Shown one piece after another: positions 43,554 to 51,881 of a stretch of 64,000 nucleotides of DNA. Within the stretch, counting starts at the first letter, position 1. Each line of letters opens with the position of its first letter. A model generated the notes under the pieces. The model saw nothing but the letters and a program-made list of their open reading frames with translations. It was not told where the DNA came from and searched no databases. Both the position numbers and the translations under genes were made by a program. Source of the DNA: Butyrivibrio sp. LC3010 (lineage in GTDB: Bacteria > Bacillota > Clostridia > Lachnospirales > Lachnospiraceae); assembly GCF_000424385.1 (NCBI RefSeq), contig NZ_AUJU01000006.1, positions 124,001 through 188,000 of the forward strand, written 5' to 3'.

Positions 43554-46013
43554 TTACAAATTACTGATCACAATCTCATATATTTTCTCATCAGTTACAT
43601 TTTCATCAGACCTAAGCGCTGTAGCAATCTTTGCATTTATGGTAATGCTGTTGCCATCTATTTCAATTATCGTCTCTATTGCCTCTTTTATCTGTTTTGC
43701 AAGATAATCCAAAGCTTCTCTGGTCTTGATAAAAGTAAGAATACCAAAATAGCTCTCCTTAATTCTTCCAACTGCACAGTTGCGACCTACAACCTCTGTG
43801 ATCTTCTGACACATTCTGACAAGGGATTTTTCGGCTGTATCTTTTCCGTAAGTACTTAAAACTCTGGAATAGCTGGCATTTCTTACGATTATCAGCCCAT
43901 AGTTCTTTCCCTTATCAAGATACTCACCTGCATAGTCCAGAAGGCAAAGCATAAATGCCTTCGCATTCATTAGTTTTGTAAGAGGATCAATATTATTTGG
44001 TATTGCGATATTTTCAAGCCTGTATAATTCTTCTTCCTTATCCTGGAAAAATCCAATCAGACCTATAATCTCCCCATTTCTGTAAACAGGCATCTTCTGG
44101 CATACAATGTCGTGAACAACTCCTGACACAATACATTGTCCCTGAGCATCGATTATCATCTTACCTTCATTTAAGACATCCTCTTCATCGCTTTTATAAG
44201 ACTCACCATCAATATGCCACCCCATATCCTCATCTGTCTTTCCGACAATTTCCTCTATGGATTTAAATCCGTAATAGTCCAGGAATGACTGGCTGGCTCC
44301 AAGAAATCTCCTGTTCTTATCCTTCCAGAAGAATTTAACAGAAGAAGCCCATATAATATTATCCCAAAGCTCTGAATAGGTAATTGCTCCGGAATCTGCA
44401 AGATATTTATCAACAAGTAACCTTGCCGATGCTGTAAGTCCATCCAGAACTCTGGATACCTCCATGGGAATCGACTTATAGCAAACCAGGAATTCGTTCC
44501 CACCGGTCCCCGGAACAGACATCACTATGACATTCTTTCTCCTGTAGGAACCATCTGATTGCTTTATTCTGAATATTTTTTCTATATATCCTTTGCTGCT
44601 CTCCTCAACCCTTTTGGGAAGTGTTGATAGATTCATGAAATCCGTAAAATCATTCTTTTCAGCCGAATAGACAACATCATTTGCAAAAATCTGAATAATT
44701 GATTTAAGGTCAGAATTTACATAAGAATCATTATTTATGTACTTAAATCTTCCAAGAAGAGGCGCAACGAGATTATCTCCGATATTGATCAGGTCAACCA
44801 CTTCAAACAGAAGATTAAGATCCCTTAGTTTTGAATCCAGCATGTTACGCTCAGTATTATTCTGATCCATGGTTATGTTCATGATTGAGCCTTTGATAAT
44901 CGCATGACCATTATGCTTAACCAGACACTTTGCCCTGAACCTCAGGTAATTCCCATTGTCCGTGTAATAGAAGGTTTCAATATTGGAACTGTTCTCAGTA
45001 ATATTGGCGAACTCTCTGTATTTTTTAAGCAGCGGCGACGCAGTGTGATAGATGCGTCTGTCTATCTCACTGAGGTCAATATCATAGTCGTGAAGAACCT
45101 GCCTAATATATGCCCTGTTCATGAAAAGTGTATGAAAATTCTCCCCGTCATCTTCAATGATTTCAAGGGGAATATCGGTATCAATTACACTTGATCCGGC
45201 GACGTCATAAAAGTGCCGCCATTGTCTCATTTCGATATCGATTCTTTTTTCCTTAAGATGCTCAAGCATATCTTCGTATTTTTCAGGTCTTCCAAAATAG
45301 AAGCCCTGCAGCTGCTCACACCCAATGTTCTGCAAAAACTGGAACTGTTCAACAGTTTCAACACCTTCAGCCAGGGTCTTGATTCCGATTTCCTTAGCCA
45401 TTGTTATGGTGGAACGCATAATAGCCTTGGACTTTTCAGTAAATGAAGTCAGAAAATTCATGTCCATTTTCAGCATGTCAAAATCGTAGTCTTTGAGAAG
45501 ATTTAAGGTGGAGTATCCGCTTCCGAAATCATCCATCCAAATCTCATAGCCCACTCTTCTGAACTTATTTATAACGTCAAGTAAAAATCCCTCATCTGTG
45601 GCGAAGATACTTTCAGTAATTTCAATATGTATATAATCTCTTGGAATATCATATTTAGATGTCTCAGATTCAACCAGTTCAAAGATATCGCACTTTACAA
45701 AATCGAGACGGGAAAAATTAATAGATACAGGTACAATTGGATTCCCTTTTTTTAACTCGCGGTCCAGCGTACTGCAGACAATACTAACTATATGACAATC
45801 AAGCTTATAAATAAGCTGACTGTCCTCCAGCGGTTTTACAAATAATGCCGGCGGAAGCATCCCCCAATCGGGATCATTCCATCTTGCAAGAGCCTCCACA
45901 CCGCATAATTTCTTCGTAAGAGCACGGACAACAGGCTGGAAAAATGCCTCTATCCAGCCTTGTTCGATCGCTCTATCTATATTGTTGATAATATAATTTT
46001 CCAAGGGTTCCAT
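43554..46013 (-). CDS. EAL phosphodiesterase with PAS and degenerate GGDEF domains
   Basis: The first 250 residues are an EAL domain with the main catalytic motifs: EAL (40-42, GVEALARW), INFS, HIEITES, MDDFGSGYSTLNLL, KMDMNFL, and LAEGVETVEQFQFLQ. It should hydrolyse cyclic-di-GMP. The middle has PAS-like segments (IWASSVKFFWKDKNRRFLGASQSFLDYYGFKS is the clearest). The end (about 655-819) is a GGDEF fold starting DPLTKLMNAKAF, with GRIKESYFGIL where GGDEF should be, so it lacks cyclase activity. The frame continues to 46151, but the ATG at 46013 begins the EAL domain at its natural edge, giving 819 residues. No strong ribosome binding site is seen at either start. Confidence 0.9.
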   Translation of the reverse strand: MEPLENYIINNIDRAIEQGWIEAFFQPVVRALTKKLCGVEALARWNDPDWGMLPPALFVKPLEDSQLIYKLDCHIVSIVCSTLDRELKKGNPIVPVSINFSRLDFVKCDIFELVESETSKYDIPRDYIHIEITESIFATDEGFLLDVINKFRRVGYEIWMDDFGSGYSTLNLLKDYDFDMLKMDMNFLTSFTEKSKAIMRSTITMAKEIGIKTLAEGVETVEQFQFLQNIGCEQLQGFYFGRPEKYEDMLEHLKEKRIDIEMRQWRHFYDVAGSSVIDTDIPLEIIEDDGENFHTLFMNRAYIRQVLHDYDIDLSEIDRRIYHTASPLLKKYREFANITENSSNIETFYYTDNGNYLRFRAKCLVKHNGHAIIKGSIMNITMDQNNTERNMLDSKLRDLNLLFEVVDLINIGDNLVAPLLGRFKYINNDSYVNSDLKSIIQIFANDVVYSAEKNDFTDFMNLSTLPKRVEESSKGYIEKIFRIKQSDGSYRRKNVIVMSVPGTGGNEFLVCYKSIPMEVSRVLDGLTASARLLVDKYLADSGAITYSELWDNIIWASSVKFFWKDKNRRFLGASQSFLDYYGFKSIEEIVGKTDEDMGWHIDGESYKSDEEDVLNEGKMIIDAQGQCIVSGVVHDIVCQKMPVYRNGEIIGLIGFFQDKEEELYRLENIAIPNNIDPLTKLMNAKAFMLCLLDYAGEYLDKGKNYGLIIVRNASYSRVLSTYGKDTAEKSLVRMCQKITEVVGRNCAVGRIKESYFGILTFIKTREALDYLAKQIKEAIETIIEIDGNSITINAKIATALRSDENVTDEKIYEIVISNL

Positions 46014-46096
46014 AAAATATATTTTAGCCGATTTATCGCTTAAAAGTGTTGACTTTACAGAATATTCGGAAAGTTTATATATTTTTAAGATATGAC

Positions 46097-46131
46097 TTTT
46101 TGTGGGCAAAAGCGGAAATCGCCCACAAAAA
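46097..46131. other. Perfect 11-bp hairpin in the leader of the EAL gene
   Basis: Arms TTTTTGTGGGC/GCCCACAAAAA (46097-46107, 46121-46131). It lies between the repeated hairpin block and the EAL start and could act as an attenuator or terminator for read-through from the ABC operon. Confidence 0.6.
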
Positions 46132-46310
46132 TCCTGCCTTCGGCAGGACACGCCCCTCGCTTCGCGAGGACCTGGTCCAATACGATTCCCGTTTTTCTGA
46201 GGAAAAACAGGAATCTATGACTTCTTGAACGCATTAAGAAAAATTGTTCAAGCATCCTGCCTTTCTGCAGGACACACCCCTCGCTTCGAAAGAGCCTGGT
46301 CCAAAACGAT
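46132..46310. repeat. Two copies of a structured intergenic element
   Basis: Copy A 46132-46186 and copy B 46255-46310 align over about 56 bases with roughly 85 percent identity. Each starts with a TCCTGC/GCAGGA hairpin, continues CCCCTCGCTTCG and ends CCTGGTCCAAxACGAT. Copy A also forms CCTCGC/GCGAGG, which copy B has partly lost. Two further hairpins (46184-46215 and 46224-46252) fill the space between. The block fills the gap between the ABC permease stop and the EAL gene leader. It resembles REP-type extragenic palindromes. Confidence 0.65.
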
Positions 46311-46312
46311 CA

Positions 46313-48625
46313 TCAACCGTTTGAGACACATTTTATCCATCCGGATGCGCTTTCATTATAGCCAGCGTTTGATACCCCATCAGTTATGGCAGCATCACTA
46401 TTTTTTTCAATATCATCGCTAAAACAGATAGCCTTTAATTTCTCCGGTAGATTGTCGGAATTCAAAAGATAAACATATTCCCCGCCGGACGTTGTCTTGC
46501 TATTATATGAAAAATATACGTTATCCCAGCCCTTTTGAGTAATATCAGCATAGTCATAAAGCCCTGTGGCATTAAACAATTCATCCGGAATACAGTTACT
46601 TGTCACAGCCTGAATTTCATTTCTATCATTACTGCTCCATTCTCCATGAATGTTCTGCTCTTTTTCCTCATCCCACTGATCAACCTCTATGGTGACTTTA
46701 TCCATATCGTCGTTGCCATTCCACCAGGATGTCGGGATATTATGCTGTTCCAGAAAAGCTATAGTACCGGTAAATGATGGAAATACATAAAAATTGTACT
46801 TGTTGTAGTATTCATAGTACAGCTTATTACCTGTAGCCTTAGATCCATTGATCATTATCGTTGGCGTTTGCTTACTTAAATCATCCAAGGACTGGGCCAT
46901 AAGTTCATTGGTGTAGATTTTAATGAATTCATCCATATCCTCTTTGCTTAACTTCTGCTCAAAACTACCACTGAGACTCTGTCCGTTTAATCCATCAATT
47001 TCACCCTCATTAATTCCGGTAACAGGGAACTTTCCAAGCTTATATTCCTCAGAATCATATAAATCTCTATATATCGCAAATAACTCCTGATCGTTCTTAT
47101 TTAATTTATACTGTCGTCTTACCCTTTTACCGTTCTTTAAGTTCCACTGTACTGTAAAATATTCATATGAAGGACTATCAACAGTATCATCATATTCATT
47201 AAAATCATAGTAAATATAATCAGGGCTAAAGAGTCTGTACTTTATCGCATCTTTATGGCTTTTTTTAGCTTCTATTGCACCTTGTACTGTAAGCTTTTCC
47301 ACCTTATCAAGGTCAGTAAGTTTCATATGGCTTAAAGCATATTCCATTCCTGAAGCAGTACTGTTGTAGAACGTTACGTTATCTACTCCATCAGTCACCT
47401 TTTCAGAGGGTGCTATGATGTTGGGATATGTAAAGTTTTCAGCGATAGCAACACTTTCAACCCTTGATGGCATAGGCTGCCATGTTTCGTATCCAAATAT
47501 ATCGAAAATGAAACCAATGAATATAAGTGATGAAATTACGGCACTTCCAAGAAGTGTTCCTCTGTGTTTAAGACACGCCTTAAAATCAAATTCGTATATG
47601 GTCTCTATCACAACATGGATTACGACAAGTCCGCAGATCATACCAAAGATCAGCATTCCAAAACTTCTTGAATAGCCTATAAAATAAATCATCAGTCCGG
47701 CTCCAATCGCGCCTACAACAGAAACGATGATTTTAAGTACCGGCTTTGTGATATTGAACGCCATAGCCTTACCTGCTGCCTCTGCAGGTCTCATTTTCAC
47801 AAGAACCCTTGAGAGAACAAAACATCCGATCGCCAGAATGACAATCATTAACATACCGGGCGCGGCATCAAAGGTATAAAATGCAATCTCATGCTGAGAA
47901 TCCCCATGGAATCTTTCTATTGTTCTCAGAACCAGAGTAATAGGAGTCCATCTTGTATACGCATCAATACTTGATGAGTCACTCCAGTAACTGGATAAAA
48001 AAGTATCCTTAAGTGTTTCGTATACTACCGAGCTTACCGGTCCAAAAAAGAAAAACATAGCGCATCCAAGTGCAGCTACAACTATGTGACCTGTCAAAAC
48101 AGCCGCAAGGCAGCAGATTTCATAACACATAATAAACATGATAACTACCACAAGAGCGGACGCTGGATACAAAAGAATGGTATTCCAGGTAGCATATCCC
48201 TTCACCAGACCCATTATTACGGTAATCATGTTGCATATAAGATATGGAACAGCAAATATAAGAATTCCGCATAGGTTATTCACATCAAAAAGCTGCTGTC
48301 TTTTGACTGGCAGTGAGTAATAAAGATCCATCTGCCTGGAATCAAAAAGATATGAATACCCCTGAATTGCCAAAATAAATGCCAACACAAATAATATGAA
48401 TATAACCGGTCCGTTTCCAAGACCTGCAACGTCATTGTAAAAGTTTATCCTGATGTCACTTAAGTTAGTTGACTCATTCTCAAGTCTCTGTTTGTAATGC
48501 CCGAAGATAATCATGGTATATACTATTTGAGCGAAGAAATTTGCTGCTATTGATAATGCTATCGGCCAAAGACGCCTCTTGGATTGCTCTTTAAGCAGAT
48601 CAGCAAATAATTTTCTTGATGTCAT
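46313..48625 (-). CDS. ABC-2 type membrane subunit of a YtrA-regulated transporter
   Basis: 770-residue membrane protein with about seven helices in the N-terminal 400 residues (SIAANFFAQIVYTMIIFG, VIFILFVLAFILAIQGYSYLF, IAVPYLICNMITVIMGL). A long extracytoplasmic region without helices follows to the end. The segment SYLFDSRQMDLYYSLPVKRQQLFDVN is typical of the coupling region in ABC-2 exporters next to YtrA-type regulators. It overlaps the ATPase gene by 26 bp. Such GntR-ATPase-permease operons often respond to cell-wall antibiotics; the substrate here is unknown. Confidence 0.85.
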   Translation of the reverse strand: MTSRKLFADLLKEQSKRRLWPIALSIAANFFAQIVYTMIIFGHYKQRLENESTNLSDIRINFYNDVAGLGNGPVIFILFVLAFILAIQGYSYLFDSRQMDLYYSLPVKRQQLFDVNNLCGILIFAVPYLICNMITVIMGLVKGYATWNTILLYPASALVVVIMFIMCYEICCLAAVLTGHIVVAALGCAMFFFFGPVSSVVYETLKDTFLSSYWSDSSSIDAYTRWTPITLVLRTIERFHGDSQHEIAFYTFDAAPGMLMIVILAIGCFVLSRVLVKMRPAEAAGKAMAFNITKPVLKIIVSVVGAIGAGLMIYFIGYSRSFGMLIFGMICGLVVIHVVIETIYEFDFKACLKHRGTLLGSAVISSLIFIGFIFDIFGYETWQPMPSRVESVAIAENFTYPNIIAPSEKVTDGVDNVTFYNSTASGMEYALSHMKLTDLDKVEKLTVQGAIEAKKSHKDAIKYRLFSPDYIYYDFNEYDDTVDSPSYEYFTVQWNLKNGKRVRRQYKLNKNDQELFAIYRDLYDSEEYKLGKFPVTGINEGEIDGLNGQSLSGSFEQKLSKEDMDEFIKIYTNELMAQSLDDLSKQTPTIMINGSKATGNKLYYEYYNKYNFYVFPSFTGTIAFLEQHNIPTSWWNGNDDMDKVTIEVDQWDEEKEQNIHGEWSSNDRNEIQAVTSNCIPDELFNATGLYDYADITQKGWDNVYFSYNSKTTSGGEYVYLLNSDNLPEKLKAICFSDDIEKNSDAAITDGVSNAGYNESASGWIKCVSNG

Positions 48626-49502
48626 ATCCTTCTACCCCCGTTTCACTGATAAATATCTCTTCAAGAGACAATGGCAGTATTTCCATAAAGATCGGATTTT
48701 CTGCTCTCAGTGCATCGCCTATATCCTCCTCCTGACCGCGAATGGTCATAGTCACAAGTCTTCCGCGATTCTCTTTTGTCAGAACACAAAGCTTATCCTC
48801 AATTCTTTTCTGGCTCTCCTCATCCCTAAAGACACACTGAAGCTTGTGTATATCAGACTTTGCTTCATCAAGGTTCTTTGAAAGGAGTATTCCTCCTTTG
48901 TGAAGAAGTCCTACTGTATCGCATATATCCTCTAGTTCTCTAAGGTTGTGGGAGGCAATCACAGGTGTAAAATTCCTGGAGCTCATATCTCCTATAAAAA
49001 GACTCTTCACAGCCTGTCTCATCACCGGATCAAGGCCGTCAAAGGTCTCATCGCAATACAGATATCTGGTGCCTGCCACAATGCCAAGTATAATGGATAA
49101 CTGCTTTTTCATTCCCTTTGAAAATGTCTTTATCTTTCTGTTTTTTTCAAGTCCAAAGTTACTCATGAGGTAATCAAATCTCCCCATATTGTACCCCGGA
49201 TAAATTCTGCTATAGAAAGTAGCCATTTCCACAGGTGTCGTATTTGGAAAAAATGCCGTGTCATCAGAAATATAGAACAGTTCCCTCTTTATTTCAGGAT
49301 TCTCATAGACAGGTCTTCCATCTATTGTGACGTTTCCTGTATCCGGCTTAAGTATTCCTGCCGCTATTCTTAAAAATGTACTTTTACCTGCACCATTTGT
49401 CCCCACAAGGCCAAACACCTGACCATCCTCAATGGTGAGATCGATTCCGGCTATCGCCTGAATATCGTCAAATCTTTTTGACAGATTTGTCGCCTTTATC
49501 AT
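48600..49502 (-). CDS. ABC transporter ATPase (partner of the ABC-2 membrane subunit)
   Basis: Residues 1-210 form an ABC ATPase of the exporter/BcrA-like class. Walker A is GTNGAGKSTFLR, the signature FSKGMKKQLS, and Walker B-equivalent LYCDETFDGLDPVMR. In that Walker B segment the usual Glu is retained (DET), although the hydrophobic run is short. Ends with a C-terminal accessory domain (about 220-300). It overlaps the regulator gene by 4 bp (ATGA) and the permease gene by 26 bp, so all three should be translated together. Confidence 0.92.
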   Translation of the reverse strand: MIKATNLSKRFDDIQAIAGIDLTIEDGQVFGLVGTNGAGKSTFLRIAAGILKPDTGNVTIDGRPVYENPEIKRELFYISDDTAFFPNTTPVEMATFYSRIYPGYNMGRFDYLMSNFGLEKNRKIKTFSKGMKKQLSIILGIVAGTRYLYCDETFDGLDPVMRQAVKSLFIGDMSSRNFTPVIASHNLRELEDICDTVGLLHKGGILLSKNLDEAKSDIHKLQCVFRDEESQKRIEDKLCVLTKENRGRLVTMTIRGQEEDIGDALRAENPIFMEILPLSLEEIFISETGVEGYDIKKIIC

Positions 49503-49876
49503 ACGTTCCCTCCTTTTACAAACTCTTCATGAATAAAGTCTGTAATTTCCTTTTCTGTAATCCCGACCTTAGATGCCTTTACGATTACCCCTAAAAGCTC
49601 ATCGAAGAACTCCTTCTTTTTTACCGGAAGCACTTCATCGGCTGCTGCCGCAAATCTTCCTCTCCCGGCAACCGAATAGCACATGCCCTTTTGTTCCAGT
49701 GCATCATATGCCTTTTGAATTGTATTGGGGTTGATTGATAAATCCATCGCCAGTGATCTTACAGAAGGTAATGCTTCCCCTGCACCTATTACACCGCATA
49801 ATATCAGCTCTTCAAGCTTGCCTGATATCTGCTCATACAGGGGTCTTTTGTCTCTGTAATCGATTTCTATCAGCAT
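49499..49876 (-). CDS. GntR-family regulator, YtrA type
   Basis: 125-residue repressor with the GntR winged helix (DKRPLYEQISGKLEELILCGVIGAGEALPSVRSLAMDLSINPNTIQKAYDALEQKGMCYSVAGRG) and only a short helical C-terminal tail for dimerisation, the YtrA subfamily pattern. First gene of the operon with the ABC transporter it presumably controls. A perfect dyad at 49891-49921 overlaps its transcription start, which fits autorepression. The effector is unknown. Confidence 0.93.
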   Translation of the reverse strand: MLIEIDYRDKRPLYEQISGKLEELILCGVIGAGEALPSVRSLAMDLSINPNTIQKAYDALEQKGMCYSVAGRGRFAAAADEVLPVKKKEFFDELLGVIVKASKVGITEKEITDFIHEEFVKGGNV

Positions 49877-49890
49877 TTTCCCCTCCTGTT

Positions 49891-49921
49891 CTTAGTGTAC
49901 TATGTCATCTAGTACACTAAG
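49891..49921. promoter_or_regulatory. Probable YtrA-type operator
   Basis: Perfect 11-bp inverted repeat CTTAGTGTACT/AGTACACTAAG with a 9-bp spacer. It starts 2 bp from the -10 box and covers the expected transcription start of the GntR operon. Confidence 0.8.
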
Positions 49922-49922
49922 G

Positions 49923-49951
49923 ATAATATACCATACACCTCCACCTGTCAA
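49923..49951 (-). promoter_or_regulatory. Promoter of the GntR-ABC operon
   Basis: Minus strand TTGACA (49946-49951, consensus), a 17-bp spacer and TATTAT (49923-49928). The operator dyad lies immediately downstream. Confidence 0.8.
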
Positions 49952-50004
49952 CAGGATTAAATAAGACTTTCTAATTTTGTCAATCAGGAAATCCAATGGG
50001 ATTT

Positions 50005-50042
50005 AATAATATATAAAAATCCCCCGGTTGTTGCCGAGGGAT
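50005..50042 (-). terminator. Intrinsic terminator after the ABC exporter pair
   Basis: Arms ATCCCCCGG/CCGAGGGAT (50019-50027, 50034-50042; one mismatch) are followed by TTTTATAT on the minus strand, 10 bp past the stop of the second ABC gene. Confidence 0.8.
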
Positions 50043-50051
50043 CATTTGAGT

Positions 50052-51881
50052 TTATATAGCTTTTGCTTCCATCTCTTCAAACTGACGGGAGAATAATTGA
50101 TGATAGTAACCACCAATATTTTTCATTAGTTCCTTGTGTTTTCCGCGTTCAATAATCTTACCGTCTTTAACAACAAGGATTATGTCCGCATCTACTACCG
50201 TAGATAATCTATGGGCGATCATAAATGATGTACGTCCTTTTATCACCACAGAGATTGCATCCTGTATAGCTTTCTCTGTAACAGTATCTATGGATGAAGT
50301 AGCCTCATCCAAAACAAGAATTCTCGGATTTGCAAGTATAGCTCTTGCAAAGGATAATAACTGCTTTTCACCTGTAGAGAGCATGTCACCGCCTTCACCT
50401 ACATCACTGTCAAGTCCTTCCTCCATTCTCTCCACAATCTTATCTGCAGATACAAGTCTTAGAGCATTCCAGATTTCTTCATCAGTAGCATCAGGATTAC
50501 CATATCGCAGATTATCACGTACACTTCCTGAAAACAGATGAGGTGTCTGCAAAACGTAACCAATATTGCTGTGAAGCCACAGCTGAGATCTCTCCTTGGC
50601 GTTTCTTCCGTCTATCAGAACTTCACCGCTAGTGGGTTCAAAGAATCTGCACACCAGGTTTACCAATGTGGATTTGCCCGCACCGGTCTCTCCCACAATG
50701 GCAACGTTAGTCCCCTGAGGAACCTTTAGATTAAAGTGCTCCAGAACATATTCTGTGCCGTCAGGATAGTGGAATGAAACGTCTTTGAATTCCACATCTC
50801 CATAGAGTTCCTCCCAGTTTTCTTTCTTAGGATTAAAGGTATCACCGTATTTTGCAATTACCTCAGGAGAATCTGCAACATCCGATTCTGTTTCTATGAG
50901 TTTTATGAATCGCTCAACATTAACCTGTACGGCGATAAGCTCTGAGAAGGTGACGATTATGTTCTGAATGGGTTCCAGTATTCCAAGGGAATATGACAGG
51001 AAAACAGAAAGTGTTCCGATTTCCATAACCCCTTCCATTGTCAGCACTCCGCCTCTCCACAAAACCAGTGCCAAAGCGCAGGAAGAAAGCATTGTTACAG
51101 AGGATGTGAAAAGAGCTGAAAAGTGAGTTGCGTGAACCGCATTTTTCCTGTATTTCTCGGTATCCTCTGTGAAGTCGTGCTGAATCTTGTCTTCTACAAC
51201 AAGAGTCTTTATCGCTTTTGCCCCTGTAATTCCTTCATTAAAGTTACCGGTGATTGCTGAATTCAGCTCTCTTATCTGTCTGTTCAGTACTATAAGGCGC
51301 TTCTGGAAAAATATGACCAACACCACTGCTATAGGTATAAGAGCAAGGATATACAAAGCCAGTCTTAGATTAATAGTGACCATAACAATAAGAACAAACA
51401 AAACATAGCTGCCGTTCCATACAATATCCATCATTCTCCAGGCACACATCACACCGATTTTTCCGGTATCACTCATAACCCTCGCATGGATATAGCCGAC
51501 ATTATTCTGGTTAAAATATGAAAAAGACAACTCCTGTAAATGGTTGAAGGCAGCGTTTCTCAAATCCCTGTCTATGGACATCTCTATCTCTCCGACCATG
51601 TTGGCACTGGTAAAATCCATAGCAAGTTTCACGAGCAGCATCCCTGCATACAGTAATGCAAAATATCCAATACCTTTAACAGTCCCTTTTGCAATATAGT
51701 TATTAAGTGCATATCTGTTAAAAAGTGGTATTGATGAATCAATAAGGCTTACCATACATGCCAGAAATATCATTGTTAATATCTTTGGAATATAAGGTTT
51801 TAAAAAGGGAAAGAGCCTTGGCAGACCAAACAGGGGAAGTCTGGTTGCTTTTGTTTGTTTTAAGTTTATTTTTTCAGGCAA
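50052..51881 (-). CDS. ABC exporter half-transporter, second subunit
   Basis: Membrane domain (six helices, about 20-320) plus ATPase domain of the multidrug/lipid exporter class, probably half of a heterodimer. Walker A is GETGAGKST, the signature LSTGEKQLLSF (the consensus SGG is STG) and Walker B ILVLDEATSSID. The frame is open to 51995, but GGAGGAG followed by a 6-base gap points to a TTG at 51881. That start overlaps the upstream gene's stop by 8 bp (TTGCCTGA) and gives 609 residues, like the partner's 608. An ATG farther upstream lacks a ribosome binding site. Confidence 0.9.
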   Translation of the reverse strand: MPEKINLKQTKATRLPLFGLPRLFPFLKPYIPKILTMIFLACMVSLIDSSIPLFNRYALNNYIAKGTVKGIGYFALLYAGMLLVKLAMDFTSANMVGEIEMSIDRDLRNAAFNHLQELSFSYFNQNNVGYIHARVMSDTGKIGVMCAWRMMDIVWNGSYVLFVLIVMVTINLRLALYILALIPIAVVLVIFFQKRLIVLNRQIRELNSAITGNFNEGITGAKAIKTLVVEDKIQHDFTEDTEKYRKNAVHATHFSALFTSSVTMLSSCALALVLWRGGVLTMEGVMEIGTLSVFLSYSLGILEPIQNIIVTFSELIAVQVNVERFIKLIETESDVADSPEVIAKYGDTFNPKKENWEELYGDVEFKDVSFHYPDGTEYVLEHFNLKVPQGTNVAIVGETGAGKSTLVNLVCRFFEPTSGEVLIDGRNAKERSQLWLHSNIGYVLQTPHLFSGSVRDNLRYGNPDATDEEIWNALRLVSADKIVERMEEGLDSDVGEGGDMLSTGEKQLLSFARAILANPRILVLDEATSSIDTVTEKAIQDAISVVIKGRTSFMIAHRLSTVVDADIILVVKDGKIIERGKHKELMKNIGGYYHQLFSRQFEEMEAKAI

